From the NCBI GenBank assembly GCA_021234155.1, contig JAJEKV010000143.1:260636-324635 (forward strand): DNA of 64,000 nucleotides, read 5' to 3'. The stretch is from Isoetes taiwanensis (taxonomy: Eukaryota > Streptophyta > Lycopodiopsida > Isoetales > Isoetaceae). Of the stretch, positions 13,791 to 26,160 are shown piece after piece. The first letter of the stretch is position 1. The number at the start of each line of letters is the position of its first letter. Below the pieces are notes generated by a model that made no database searches, had not been told where the DNA came from, and saw only the letters and a list, made by a program, of their open reading frames with translations. A program made the translations under genes and the position numbers.

Positions 13791-13799
13791 TTCACGGTG

Positions 13800-16700
13800 T
13801 GGTCGGATGGCCGTGCATCTCAATCCAAACGACGCATGGTATGGAATCAGATACCTATATTGAAAACAAAATTTCGAGTGATATGGAATTTCTTTTGATC
13901 CGCCATGGGAACCCATTAATATGATGGCGCAGGTCGCATAGCAAAGTTGTGGCTTTGAGTGCGAAAGCGTAGAAAACAAATGGCATGCCGGGCCATAAAG
14001 AACAGCCAGCAATTTTACAATCACAACTTATCGGCGGGTGTTTTGGGAGGTTGGAAAATGTGCGTGAAATAATATGGGTCACAAGCATTCAATTGTAAAG
14101 GCTTTTACCGCACTCGGGCCATACATTCAAGGTCAACTATAAACCCAAAGAGATCCAACAAAGTTAAAGTTATGCGTGCAGACCACTCTCGTGCTTTTCA
14201 GGATGCTTGCATGAACTTCCAATTATTGAACGGTGAGAACATTTAAACATTGTGGAGAATGGTCTCTAAAATGGAGCCCACGCATCATACGCCTCCCTCG
14301 TGGTGAAGCTGAAAATGATGTGGATGTTCTCGTGCGTATTATGAGGCTGGTTCTAGATGATTAATCAGAGAGCTCTCGTGATGTATTTGTGTCTCTTTGG
14401 CAGCACCACAAATGTGAAGGTGTTTCCATACGGGCAGCCTCAAACGCGGAAGCATGCATTGGGAAGAAGATTCAATTGATGACCGGCGAAATGAATACTG
14501 CTATAATTCAAAGTGTCACAATGATAATATTTATGAACTAAATCCTGTGGCCGCCACAATAAGTATAAACTGCTTCCTACTAAGAATGTTTTCAAGTACT
14601 CGCAGAATGTGATTGCCTCTCTGATCCCATTCAAGAAAGCAAAATCACAGTTTCCATAAAAGTACAACATTCTACTCGCTGGCGAAATCATATATTAAGG
14701 CCACAACTTCAAAGAATTATAGATGACATGACTAAGTCGTGATCCGCGGGTACTTTCCAGAAATATTGTAATAATTTTGTTCATGGCAAAGATAAGAATG
14801 AACATATTTTCATCAAATGACATGGACTACTTCGGTGCATTAGGTACATCATCGTATAAGATGTACAAATACATGCACATTCCTACACCGCTGTATCCTA
14901 AATATTATAAAAATTTGTTAAGTGTAAGTTGATTTGTGAATCCTGTTCATGCTGTTGAATTGCATAAACATTGAAAAATAGTTTCCAGCCATGATGCAAG
15001 AATTTGAATGAAAGTTTCACGTACAAATGGCCGATATATTTGGGAGACAGGATATAAACATAATTCCCAAAATGAGTACGGGTCACAATTCCTGCTGCCT
15101 TGTCAGCACAAGAGAGCCCCATATTCTTAAGCATTCTATTTATCCCAGTCCTTCCAGCCCCACGGAGAGGGCTTTGAAGCAGGAGACTCAATGCAGCCAT
15201 GGCACACCAAAACCTTCAATCCTGCTTTGCATCTTCCAGCATACTTCCATAAGCAGCAAATGTATGGATTTGAGCCAACATATACGTACGGCCGCCAAGT
15301 CCCATCTGCTCTCACCAACCTTTTCCTAAAAATGAAGACGATCTTGAATATGTGGATTTGGATCCATATTATGCCCAAAAAATCTAAGCATACCCAAGTG
15401 TAATTATAATGGCTAAGAGATAGGCATGGAAGCTAAATCCACTATCCATGAGTATTCACAATGAATATGGTTTACATCCAAGAGGCCCTTACAATCTATA
15501 AGGTATTCTAATTATTAGCCGATAAACTTTATTTGTACTCACATCTGATATACACCATCATAATCGTGATTAAAGGCACCTATTAGCACCATCACCAAGT
15601 AGTGTAGCTTCTTTGGTGAGCTCATCTTAGTCCCATATGTAATTGTGACTCAGTTTATAACCAACTTCATGGCTATGCAAGAGTGCTTTATCACCAACTA
15701 CATATAAACCACCAACATACCACAACCTATAATACACCAAAACAATCTTTTTGCATAAAACGCCGGCCATGATAACATATCTCTTCAATAACTTCATAAA
15801 AGCTTACTGCACTATAATGATGCAGGACAAATGACATAACGAGAATGATCAGCTGGGCACAGAGTATGATTTGTTGTTGTGCAAACATGTTTTAATCTAA
15901 ATTAGTGGGATGTGAAACCCACCAACCCCGGCCAAAATTTGTTTTAACCCGTAAAAACCAAACCAAATATGAGCATATCACATCACCAAAAGATCTTGAG
16001 AGCTTTCTAAAAGAATAAAACAATCAAATGGAGTCCATATTCAAACTTCTAGCGATAAAACCATATTACCATCATATCTACATGGCATGAACTTTGCAAA
16101 AGGTGTCCGTGATTGAAAATTACAAAACCTACCTTGATAGATCTAAGCTCAACCTATATTACCGGAAAGCTCTCTACAAGTTTCCAATCCGCTTAAGATG
16201 AATTTAATTTATCTAGTTTTGCTTACGCAACGTACCTGACATATTCCTCTCACACCTTATTCCTTTATCTGCCTTAGCACTAGGATAGAGTTACATACAA
16301 TGGTTTGGTGTAAAAAGCCTCATAAAATTCAGTATTTTTGATTAAATCTTTTTTTTTTTTCCAACCAAAAATTGGAAAAGCATTTGCAAACGAATCCTTC
16401 TTCTCTGTTAGATATTTTTCTCGTAATAAACTTGTATCATGGACTACTATTATGGCTAAACCTAAAGGGTGTTTTCTCGACAAGAATATTTATTCCATAT
16501 CAAGCATACCATTACCAATAATTCTGTGCTAAATACTCTTGATTTTGATATTTATTGGGAAAAAGAGTATAAAGTCAATTCTATTTATAAGCCGCTGCTG
16601 ATCATATAAAGATGGTCCTTCTAAAGCTATGTGATAAAATGGCCCTATCTACCAATCAAGCTTAAAACTTAGTTAATAAAGTATAACATTCTTATTGTGT

Positions 16701-18955
16701 TTCCAAAGCCAGTTTCTTTATCTAGTTAATTGTCTGGGTTAGTATTAATAGTTTGAAATCTATTGCCAAAAGAAATGTGAACATATTACCCAATTGCTCC
16801 TTAACTGTCAATGGCATCGTTGAAACTTTGGATCTTTTGCGCATTTGGATGATTTGGTCCCAGTGCCTCGAAAGTAGATTTGGTTTAAATATTAATAGAG
16901 ATGTGATTTCCTTATTCAAAAATGATGATCCTTTCTCTAACATCCTCATTTATTTAGCCTTAAGTGGAACCTTTGGAAGTCCAGAAACAAAGGTGCTTTA
17001 TAACTCATGAAATCTTTAAATGTTCCGCTTAAAATGCTTTTTTTCAATTCGACCAGAAGAACTCTATCAAGCCAATGGAGAAGAGGTTAGCTAGTGAATA
17101 CATTTAAAATGGAATACCATTGGAGGCTTCAAGGGTTGGTTTTATTTATTTGTTTCCAAATCTAAATGTAGTTGATTCTCTAGCTTTACCATTTTTTGGA
17201 AGATCCTAGGCTATGTTAAATTCTCGCAAAGGGAGGAAAGACTTGCTTCGATACTTCCACCGATCTAACAATAGTCTCACCATACACGTAGCTAACTCAT
17301 GAATGACAATGGAGTTTTTGCATACTAGATGGATCCCTAAATTTAGAAGGATAAGGAGGAACTTGTGGCAAAGCCTTTTGTAGAGAAGTTGTTCGTGTGC
17401 ACCGCATGTCTCCGTTTCTTCTCCAATCATTATACTATCGCAGAGACAACTTCTCGTGAGGTATATAGCAGCCGTTACTATAACCAAATGACATTGGGCG
17501 ATTTAGCTGGTTCCTCGTTAGCCATTATGGGAAAAGATGATGTTTGACCTATCTACGGAAAAAATGGTTGGGAAGGAAATTTTACAAGTTTGGCAATAAC
17601 CGAACCATTCTTAATCGCGACTCTGCATGAAACCAACAACATCCCATAGATAGGCTTTCATCCATTTTAGCAGCTTTTTCTTATAATGGTGTAGGATGAC
17701 ATCGCTCACCCAAAAATGAAAAACATAGGAATATCCAATATAACATCCGATCCCAACAAATAAAATTGTGTGCTGCCGATGTTACAGTGTACCGGTTTAT
17801 CGGGCCGGATTAAAAACTCTCTCTCACTCTTCGGTTTCGAGAAAACCCAGCGATAAAAATTCCTCGCAAGGGCTTGACAACTAGTATCGCTAAACGCCTC
17901 CCACCAAAACCCACGCCTCCACAGAGACACCGGTCACGCGATCACCCCGACCCGTACATCACCAACAAAAACTAATAGGGAAAAACCTCAAAAAGCGGCC
18001 AATCACGCCGCTACACGCGACACCATAAACAATATGAATATATATAAACAAGCTACTAATCACAAAGCGTGAGACGAAGGGGAAGGTGGGTGGCAAGGTT
18101 TCTTCCCCTTTTTTTAAATTACTTAATTCCTGGGCTACAAATGTATAAGGCGGCGATGGATCAGTGGTAAGGTTAGTGGATTTCTATTATTTAGTGTCTC
18201 CACAATGGGAAACCACCTACCATGTTGGGGCTAAATGTGGCAATTCTATATTCTAGAACTTAATGTGGAATTAGGAAAAGCATTTTCATTTTATTAAAAT
18301 GCATTGCCATAAGTTTGAGACAGGCGTAGCAGCTTGGTCCTTTTGCAAAAAAGAATTATCCATGGTGTGCTTTTATGTGTACATTGGACGCTGACCCAAA
18401 GCAGTGCATATGGTGGCGGATGCATGCATTGAGTTTGGGAATTGGAAGGAATGAACTTGTGGAGTAAGAATCAAGCATCATTATTGGTGTTATGTGGTCA
18501 ATGTGAGGAAAAATGGGTTCAAGATATAGTTCCTATGTGCGTCCTTCCATGGTGGGCTATCAATTTTTAAAAGGTGCATTTGATGGAACACGGAGTAAGT
18601 TTGCATAGTGTTGATGTGGGTGGCAAGATTTGAAATTACTTTATTTATAGTGTAAGTTTGGCCTGACAAATGGATAGTGTCTAGGAATCAGGGTGTTCAG
18701 AGCTGACTAGTTAAAAAAAGGGGTGAGGGACAAATCCAGGATGCAGCAAGCTGCTTTCATATGAGGAAAATGAAAGAAACGTTTCTTCGGTAACAATGTT
18801 ATAATGTTTAGTAGCATAGCATACCAATAATACTTAAAATGACGATGTAAGTGTACATTGTTCATACATCATTTGCTTTAGTTTTATTTATTGTTCTGGT
18901 TTTTATGTTACTAAATTTGATTGGGAAGCAAAATGTCTCGCTTGCTTGTTTAGTG
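13800..18955. other. No recognisable gene over ~5 kb
   Basis: Scattered frames of 60-100 codons occur on both strands but none shows a family motif, and neighbouring frames do not join into a longer protein-like sequence. I see no RNA gene or clear transposon end. Confidence 0.4.
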
Positions 18956-18974
18956 GCTGCATCCAAAAGCAGCC

Positions 18975-19490
18975 AAGATTTTACACAGAGTAGTAATGTA
19001 ACCGTGAATCCTTTAACAAGGAAGCTCCATTTCTTAAACATGAGCATGCATTAGAAAGCTTAGAGAACAAATTTCATAAAAGATGCTATAGATAGATGCC
19101 CTTCAAATTCCAGTCTAAATATGTCAAATAATTTACAAAATCCATTTGCTGCTCTAAATTTACAGCAGAGTAGTAATCAGACTGTACCCTCAACAAGGGA
19201 GCTCCATTCTTAAACATGAATATGCATTGGAAAGCTTAGAGAACAGCCTATAAAAGATGTTGTGTACATGTTTTTCAAATTCCTAGTCTAAATATGTCAA
19301 ATATGACAAAATCCATTTGTTGCTCCCAAATTTACTGCAAAAGAGTAGTAATATTGATCGTAAATCAATAAGTAGGAAGCTCCATTTCTAAACATGAGCA
19401 TTGCATTGGAAAGCTTAGAGAACAGCCTAATAAAAGATGCTAGGTACATGTTTAAATTCATAGTACAAAATGAGTGAAATAAATCATAGT
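18975..19490. repeat. Three tandem units of 175-180 bp
   Basis: The phrase GAGTAGTAAT begins at 18,988, 19,168 and 19,343, giving steps of 180 and 175 bp. Each unit continues with an AGGAAGCTCCATTTCTTAAA-like block, CATGAGCAT, AGAAAGCTTAGAGAACA, AAAAGATG and TCTAAATATGTCAAAT. Divergence is mostly substitutions and small indels. The 200-codon minus frame at 19,297-19,899 overlaps the last unit and has no recognised motif. Confidence 0.8.
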
Positions 19491-19499
19491 ACATGAGCC

Positions 19500-21640
19500 A
19501 CATAGCCAACCAAAAGTTTAGCATTAATGTGATATGCCCGCAACCAAAAAGAAAGGCAATATTTTTTTTTGTCATTTTTGCTTTTAATCGGAATTCAATA
19601 AGATCTTGGCAAGTTCTCCAAGACCTATGGATCCGTTGTTTGATGTAAGAGCGATTCACCACAACTTTTATCTCACAATCATACACCATAATGAAATTTT
19701 TCATGCAAATATGACAAAGAAAACATACTTTTAACGGATCATTGTAGCTTATGTGGTCTGTGTCCAAATGAATGGGACGAAGAGAAGATTCATGACTAGT
19801 CGGGGCTGTATGTGGTCTAGAAAAACGTCCAAACTGATTCGGTAAGAGAAGATTCCTAAGGATCATTTGCTGTTTTAGCTTTGAAGTAGGTGAATCCAAA
19901 CCGGGGCAGAAAACAAACCTGCAAACAAACAGCTTCTAAAACAATCACAAATGCCATCAAATGGGCACATAATGCAGCTTAATGGGAAAACAGAGGTCTA
20001 GGGGCAACTGCCATTGTCCATATACATTTGTTTCAAGCTGCTATATGGCAATTAAAAGTACTTCAATGATGTTAATGCCAACAAACTACCAGAACAAGCT
20101 TGAACAAAACAATCTAGACGCAACTACCACAGCCTTAAGTTGGAAGCAAATCCAACAAGCAATAAAATCAGTACCTCAAACCCGCATTTCCTCATGCATG
20201 GTTCTATTTTGGATGCCTCACATTAGGCTCATTCCATAAGCCTTGCAATCTTAAGGCATAGATGTGAACGCTGGAACAAACCAATGGAAAACAAACTATA
20301 ACAAAACAACAAATCCAAAATTAAATTCGTTTTATTCTCCAATCTCCATAAATCCTAGTATTATACCATCATCGCTGAAATGTCTTAATCTATCATAAAT
20401 CCACAAACACAAATGCAGCTTCACTTTTGGTAACTCCTATGTAGACAAAACAATAGAGCTTCAAATCAAGTATTATTATAGCTTCGCCTCGACTACAAAC
20501 ACTTTAATCAATGCTAACTATTGACCACTCAAACCATTGTATGGATAATGACAAAGCTTTTCATTTCACGCTCTAAACTTTGAAATGGTTCTATTTAAAT
20601 GTACACAAACTTCATGTAAACTCTACCATTTTTGGGCATCATTCATGGTCCATCTCCAACAACTTTAATCTGGTCTATGGTGACATTATGCAAACACAGA
20701 TCCAAAAACGTTCTATTTTGGTTTCATAATTCCCACAAACACCAATATTGGTAGCTTCCCTATTCTTATCAGTTCTGGTTCTGTCTTTTAAAACATCTTC
20801 AATTGCTGTCAACCATTGATCAGTCTCGGAACAAAATAACACAAAGCTCTACAACAAGTTCATGCCTTTATCATTCCCTACGTAAGAAATCAGCCTTAAT
20901 CTTCATTTCTCCACTCGTTTTTAATTACCGCTTTATCGTCATCAACTCAAATATCTAACCTGCCATAAGCCACAAACACAAATTGCCCTCTCCAAATTGC
21001 TCTCTTTAAAAATAGCACTGTGGAGGTATCAAACCCCAACCATGCAACTATAGCTGACCAATTTGACCAAAATGCAACTCCTCCAACTCAATTCTGGTGC
21101 AACCGAACAGAAATTCACAGGGTTTCTATAAAATTCTTGAAGCAAAACCAGAGCATCACATTCCTCAAAAGAACTAGTAGTCGACTACAGAACCCAACTC
21201 TGGTGAACATACCCGCTTTCCGCAATCCAACCAGAACAGTGCAAGCTTCCTCTGCCCGCAGGGATGTCGGATCACCTAGATCCTGAGTGCGATGGACGCC
21301 GGCCGCTTGCACGCCTTACTCTTCTAACTCTTCCACACCTGACCACCGTTCACCATTAAGCAAGGAATTTGCAGCACAAAACTGGCAATTTAATGAGATT
21401 AAGAAATTAAAAAAATACCCTTGGCTTCAGCGGCACTGTTTAGAGATCGCTTTTCCTTGTGAAATATAGAGAACTCTGCTCTGGCTGCCATATAGAAATT
21501 GGGGCAGAACTTCGACAGAGACTGTGATAATCTGCATTCCAGTTTTGAAATTGCCACTGCTTCTGCATTATAAACTTTATCAGTGGCAGATTTATTTGCA
21601 CTAGCAGAGCCCAGAAACGCACAATGTTCGAGAAGGGCAG
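19500..21640. other. No recognisable gene
   Basis: This is AT-rich sequence with short frames only. Nothing here matches a family I know. A small plus frame at 21,020-21,286 is unsupported. Confidence 0.35.
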
Positions 21641-21672
21641 ATCCTCTGCGTTGGATATGACAAAAAGAAGAC

Positions 21673-21868
21673 GGTAGAGGAGGACAATAAACAAGATCCT
21701 TCTCACCAAACCAAGCATTCTCCCTCGTCTTCACATCCAATATATATACAATGAATAAATCTTAATGCACATGCATACTAAACAAGGCGTTGTGCATGTA
21801 ATCACATGCATGTATTACGCATCGCATGTTGATAACATTGTACAAGTCCAATATTTACCATTCTAACA
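21673..21868 (-). repeat. Copia 3' LTR (left)
   Basis: This matches the right LTR over about 195 bp but lacks the first ~12 bp (TGTTAAATAGGC) seen there. On the minus strand it starts TGTTAGAATGG, just after GTTGACGAAG, where a copia polypurine tract would be expected. Confidence 0.8.
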
Positions 21869-21949
21869 CTTCGTCAACACTTGAACTCCCAAAATATGGC
21901 TTAATTCTTCAAAACGAAAGCACGCCAAGAATGGTTTGGTAAATATATT

Positions 21950-23016
21950 CAGCAACTTGTGTTTCAAAGACGCACAAACCCAACTTAATCTTCTTTACTA
22001 CTTGACGATGTTCTTACGTCGTGACAGCAATATGCCGGTCTTATAAAGGTATTACTGTGATTCTTCGCTATAGCAATACAACCTCTTGATTGTCGCATTT
22101 AATATTTTGTTGGGTTCTATTTCATAAAAATATTTTCATAAGGCCGTGATCCATAATACGACTTCTCTTTGCAGCACTCGAGACCGCTATATACTCGCCT
22201 AGCCGATGATAATGCTAGCACTCCATTCTTGACGCTTACATCTCCATGAAATCAAACTTCCACCATCAAGAAAATCTTTCACAATTAGTGGATCTTCTAG
22301 TATCAATGTCACCAAATTTCACCGTGACCGAAAGTACACAACAACTTTGTCCACCATGTAGTACTAAACCATAACTGGACAGTGTACCTTTCACACAAGA
22401 ACTTTAGCAGCTTGCCAATGTTGGTGAACCCTCGGGTTCGCATAAACCGCTTAAGATATCCTTCAAGGTAAAAGCACATCTCAGTCTAGTGTTCAATGCA
22501 AGGTACATCAATGTCTAATCATTTTGATATGGTGTCTTCAACATTGTTTCATACTCCCCTGCTTTTAGGTCTCATCTGCGATAGATAAGATAGTACCTGG
22601 TACAATTGGTGTTGCCACGGTGTTTGTAAGTCTCATTCTAAATTTCTCTTAACATCTTTTTCAACACATCCATGTTATCCAATTTGATCTTACCTTTTGA
22701 TTCGGACACCCCACCTTCATGCCAAGGTAATGATGTATATAACCTTGATCTCATTATTTGAAACGCTTTACTTAACATATTTTTCACAAAATCCATACGT
22801 GGAATTCCCAACAAATGAGACTATCATCAACATGAATCCTAATAAAACATAATGCGACGACACCTTTCCAATATAAAGACAATCATCCCATTGAGAAGTT
22901 ACAAAACCTTTTGATTTGAGAAATTGATCTAGGCATGCATACCATTGTCTCAAGAGCTTGTCCTCAATCCATACAATGATTTTCAATAAACAAACCTTGT
23001 TTCGGGCTCCGAACAT
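21950..23016 (-). pseudogene. Copia reverse transcriptase and RNase H fragments
   Basis: The frame at 22,768-23,016 (minus) begins GARNKVCLLK and includes RQWYACLDQFLKSKGF, a textbook copia RT stretch, followed by CLYIGK. The catalytic VDD doublet is still readable (IHVDDSLI) but in another frame, so at least one frameshift lies between. Further down the minus strand come NPRVHQHWQAAK (the connection before RNase H), an SW(R/K) block, and CDNQ followed by DRHIAVT-like text (RNase H). Copia RT copies element RNA into DNA in virus-like particles. This copy is dead. Confidence 0.8.
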
Positions 23017-24318
23017 TGCATCCTCTCACAAGTTTCATGTAACCACTTCTTCAAGATCTCCATTGAGAAATGTCAGCTTTTATTCATTGTCTCTCAATCG
23101 CTAAATTCTGCTGTCATAGCAAGAAGAGTTTTACCGCAAGGATTTCACAACTGAGCAAATCTTTCATTGTACTCAACCTTCAACTGGTGGAGAACCCTTT
23201 GAGCAACAAGTCTGCTTTGTACTTCCACCTTGCCATCGTGGATCAAGCTCACACCATAACCCACTTACAACCACAATCACATGAGCATTAAGAGGGAGAA
23301 TCTACCAACACCCAAGTCTATTCTCCATCAAACTTGTATATTCTCGTGATCGCTGTTTCCTCACCCTTCTGATTTCTATATATACATTGCCTCCTTATAT
23401 GATATTGGCTCTTGCAATTTACCACATCTCTTCAAATCACCTTTCATTTGTCTACAAATCTTTTGTTTGTGACTCACCTTTATGGCAATAGTTGCCACCG
23501 ACATTGGCAAATCTCCCATCATCACGCCTAACGCCCTCCACGGTAATTATTACCATCTTCTTTGTGTGGTACCTCTACTTTGCACTCTACACCACTCCTC
23601 GCCACCACTCTAATTACCGCCCACGGCTAAACATAACCACTTTTCCACGCCCACGCCAATGTATTGCAAGAGCCACTTCATTAGAATTACTCCTATAGCC
23701 TGCAGCTTGTTGTGTCTCAAGCTCAGCCCTGATGGAACTACACGCTTCAACAAAATTACTTTTATAAAGTGTCCTTGCTGCATCTTTAAAGGATCAAGTC
23801 TTTGAGGAAAAGCTTTTAGAAAGCTATAACTTGAGCCTCTTGGGTCTAGCTTATTCCAGCAGCAACTTTTGCAAATATCTCATTGAAAGCTGGCAATGAG
23901 TTCACGCCCTCCCTTCCTATAATTTCAAAGTATCTAACTTTGCCTCTAAAGAAGCTCTCGCAGAGGTTAATTGGCTATATTTTTGCTTCTAATGCCTCCC
24001 AAAGATGATGCGCAGATGTGAAAGAAGTTGGTGAAGATGATGAAGATATAGAACTACTTCCTCGCAACCGCGATTAATACACCATCAGTGATAACATTTA
24101 GAAGAATAAGCACGCCTTCGATCTTTCTCTCCTCTTCCAATCATCTGCCGAGTTTGTGGCCTAGACGCCCTATCGGCGCCAACAATCATCGGCTTCCAAC
24201 AAACCCTTTCAATTAAACTTCCAAGAATGCCAATGCTCCATCAAAAGGTTTTCTTTAGAGTGGACTCAATCTTCATAACTTATTATCTCAACAACGACAA
24301 GATCAACCTACCATACCA

Positions 24319-24551
24319 TGTTAAATAGGCAGAGGAGGACAATAAACAAGATCCTTCACTCGTAAAACCAAGACATCTTCCCTTTATTCACATCCAATAT
24401 ATATACAATGAATAAATCTTTTAATGCACATGCATACTAAACAAGTAAGTTGTGTATGTAATCATTACGCAGTACGCGATGTGCATGTACATGCATGCAC
24501 TCCATCGCATGTTGATAACATTGTACAAGTCCAATATTTAATATTCTAACA
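24319..24551 (-). repeat. Copia 5' LTR (right)
   Basis: It is 233 bp with TG at one end and TAACA at the other, adjoining the primer-site remnant on its left. It contains several CATGCATG-type motifs not fully shared by the other LTR. Its right end meets the repeated phrase ATCCTCT...GACAAAAAGATGAC. Confidence 0.85.
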
Positions 24552-24562
24552 ATCCTCTATGT

Positions 24563-24768
24563 TGATATGACAAAAAGATGACTAGCGCTTCAGCAGCTCA
24601 AAGATGACTTCCAGCCGCTAAGATTAGATAAGACTTTGTTGAACATTTAGTAGTAGTTCCCAAGCTTAAGGAACTCGTCTCTTTTGCATTTCGCTCTTTG
24701 GAGAAATGAACAGATCATTGTTTTGCTTCTTTGATACTTCAGCCACTTCGCAACTCTCTCGCTTTAAT
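24563..24768 (+). repeat. LTR of a second copia-like family (left copy)
   Basis: It starts TGTTGATATGACAAAAAGATGAC and shares GATTAGATAAGA, TGTTGAACATTTAGTAGTAG and GAGAAATGAA.AGAT.ATTG with 31,768-31,970. It ends at CTCTCGCTTTAA, immediately followed by TGGTATCGAAAGG, a good match to the start of a plant copia primer site. This makes it a 5' LTR on the plus strand. Confidence 0.7.
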
Positions 24769-24934
24769 ATGGTATCGAAAGGTGCTGTACCGTGGAGAAC
24801 GAGAGCCTTTAAATTCTTTTGGGAAGAAATCCAAAAGATGAACCAGAGAACAACACCGCAGGGTTGAGAGGACACATGATGAATTTTGAAAACCAAGCAA
24901 AGCAGCTGTCAAGGATGGATTTCCTCGCACGCTT

Positions 24935-26160
24935 TTGGTGAGCCGCGATGCCTGTGAGGATGGTTGCCAAATACAAACGGCGATGAACAGATTCAGCAGC
25001 ATCAACAGGCTTTGCCTTATGATGGGCTTAGAAAGCCTGCAGAGTGCGCTCTGGAAACCCGGTTTCGGAGAAACAAGAGAGGCCTGCGGGCTCAAGATGA
25101 GACGCACTACTGTTCCGCTGGCATATGTTTTGGCTTATTGGCAGAGCCACCGGGGTTGCATGGGGGTTCAAGAAGCTAACGCCCCTAAGGCGCATAACAG
25201 GAACACTGGTGACATGACCTAAGGGGTGAAGCTCACAGGAGCAAGAGACCTGGTGCTGTTGATGGCGCGAAGAAAGCCATGGCGATCGCTGATGGAATCC
25301 GACAAAGGGATGGCAAGTCCGCTAAAAAGTGAAATGATTATAGTTCATCTATTCCGGAGGTAATGAGTTTACTTCCGGAATCCCGCTCAATCTCTACCCA
25401 TGGTGCGCTTTTGGGGATTTTGAGTTGGTCCCCTAATACTGTAGATTGGGGTCCCGCTTTTGGTTCCGGGTTTATCAGCTTTGGTAGACTCCATTGTGGC
25501 ATTGGCTTCAAAGGCAGGTGCTACCTTTGATTGGAGGATGAATTGAGCTTCCCCGCTAGTGGTTTTTCATGCCCACGCTTGATGCCACAAAGGAATGCAA
25601 AGCAACCGTGGTTACCAAATTCTATAAGGTCTCATTATGCAACCGCAATAATGAATAAGATGAGACATGGACGCTATTGCCGGACGACATTCCCCAGCTT
25701 TGGGACGGCTTCGTGCTTCCATTGTTTTCTTCGCTTGCAGATACCGCGAAAGAATGCGTACCACTTTTTCAAGTAAAGATTGATTCAAAAGTGCGAGGAT
25801 CTTGATGCCGCCAGCGAAAGCCGAGAGAAGAAGTTCTTGAGACTTACAAAGCAGAAGAAGAAATATTTACAAGATGATGTTAATGCTGATAATCGGGTTG
25901 AAGCCGATCTTTCTTTTCCTAGAAATGGAAGGTGATGGAGGCGCCTAATGTCTTCAAGTCATTGATTGACAATATAGCAACATCTTTGGTAATTGAAAGT
26001 TTCCGGCCGCTGTCGGGCACAATTTGGGAACATGTAAATGTTGTTAACTCTTGTACTTGGCGAAGTGTAACCGCTACTTTGGACCATTTCTCTTCTTCGA
26101 ACTCTTGTAGAGTAACTTCTCACCTTGACTATCTTTTGTGATCTTGTAGAATGCACGGCC
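24935..26160 (+). other. Coding-like but unrecognised stretch
   Basis: Joined frames give protein-like text (for example AKKAMAIADGIRQRDGK near 25,265 and DLDAASESREKKFL near 25,800), broken by stops. No family is recognised. A short part of the second block recurs inverted near 29,720. It could be retrotransposon or host-gene debris. Confidence 0.25.

Larger units (their letters stand above)
21673..24551 (-). mobile_element. Decayed Ty1/copia retrotransposon with both LTRs
   Basis: The element reads on the minus strand. Two direct repeats of ~200-230 bp bound it (21,673-21,868 and 24,319-24,551), sharing AGGACAATAAACAAGATCC, TATATACAATGAATAAATC and GTTGATAACATTGTACAAG and ending in TAACA. 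Just inside the right-hand (5') LTR the minus strand reads TGGTATGGTAGG, an imperfect initiator-Met tRNA primer site. Gag-like traces (TSAHHLWEALEAKI) occur near 24,000, with RT and RNase H fragments at 22,000-23,016. At ~2.9 kb it is shorter than an intact copia element (about 4.5-5 kb), so internal sequence is lost. It cannot make proteins. Confidence 0.85.

Noticed and set aside
19297-19899. 200-codon minus-strand ORF as a gene
   Set aside because: It partly overlaps the 175-180 bp tandem units and has no recognisable motif or codon pattern.
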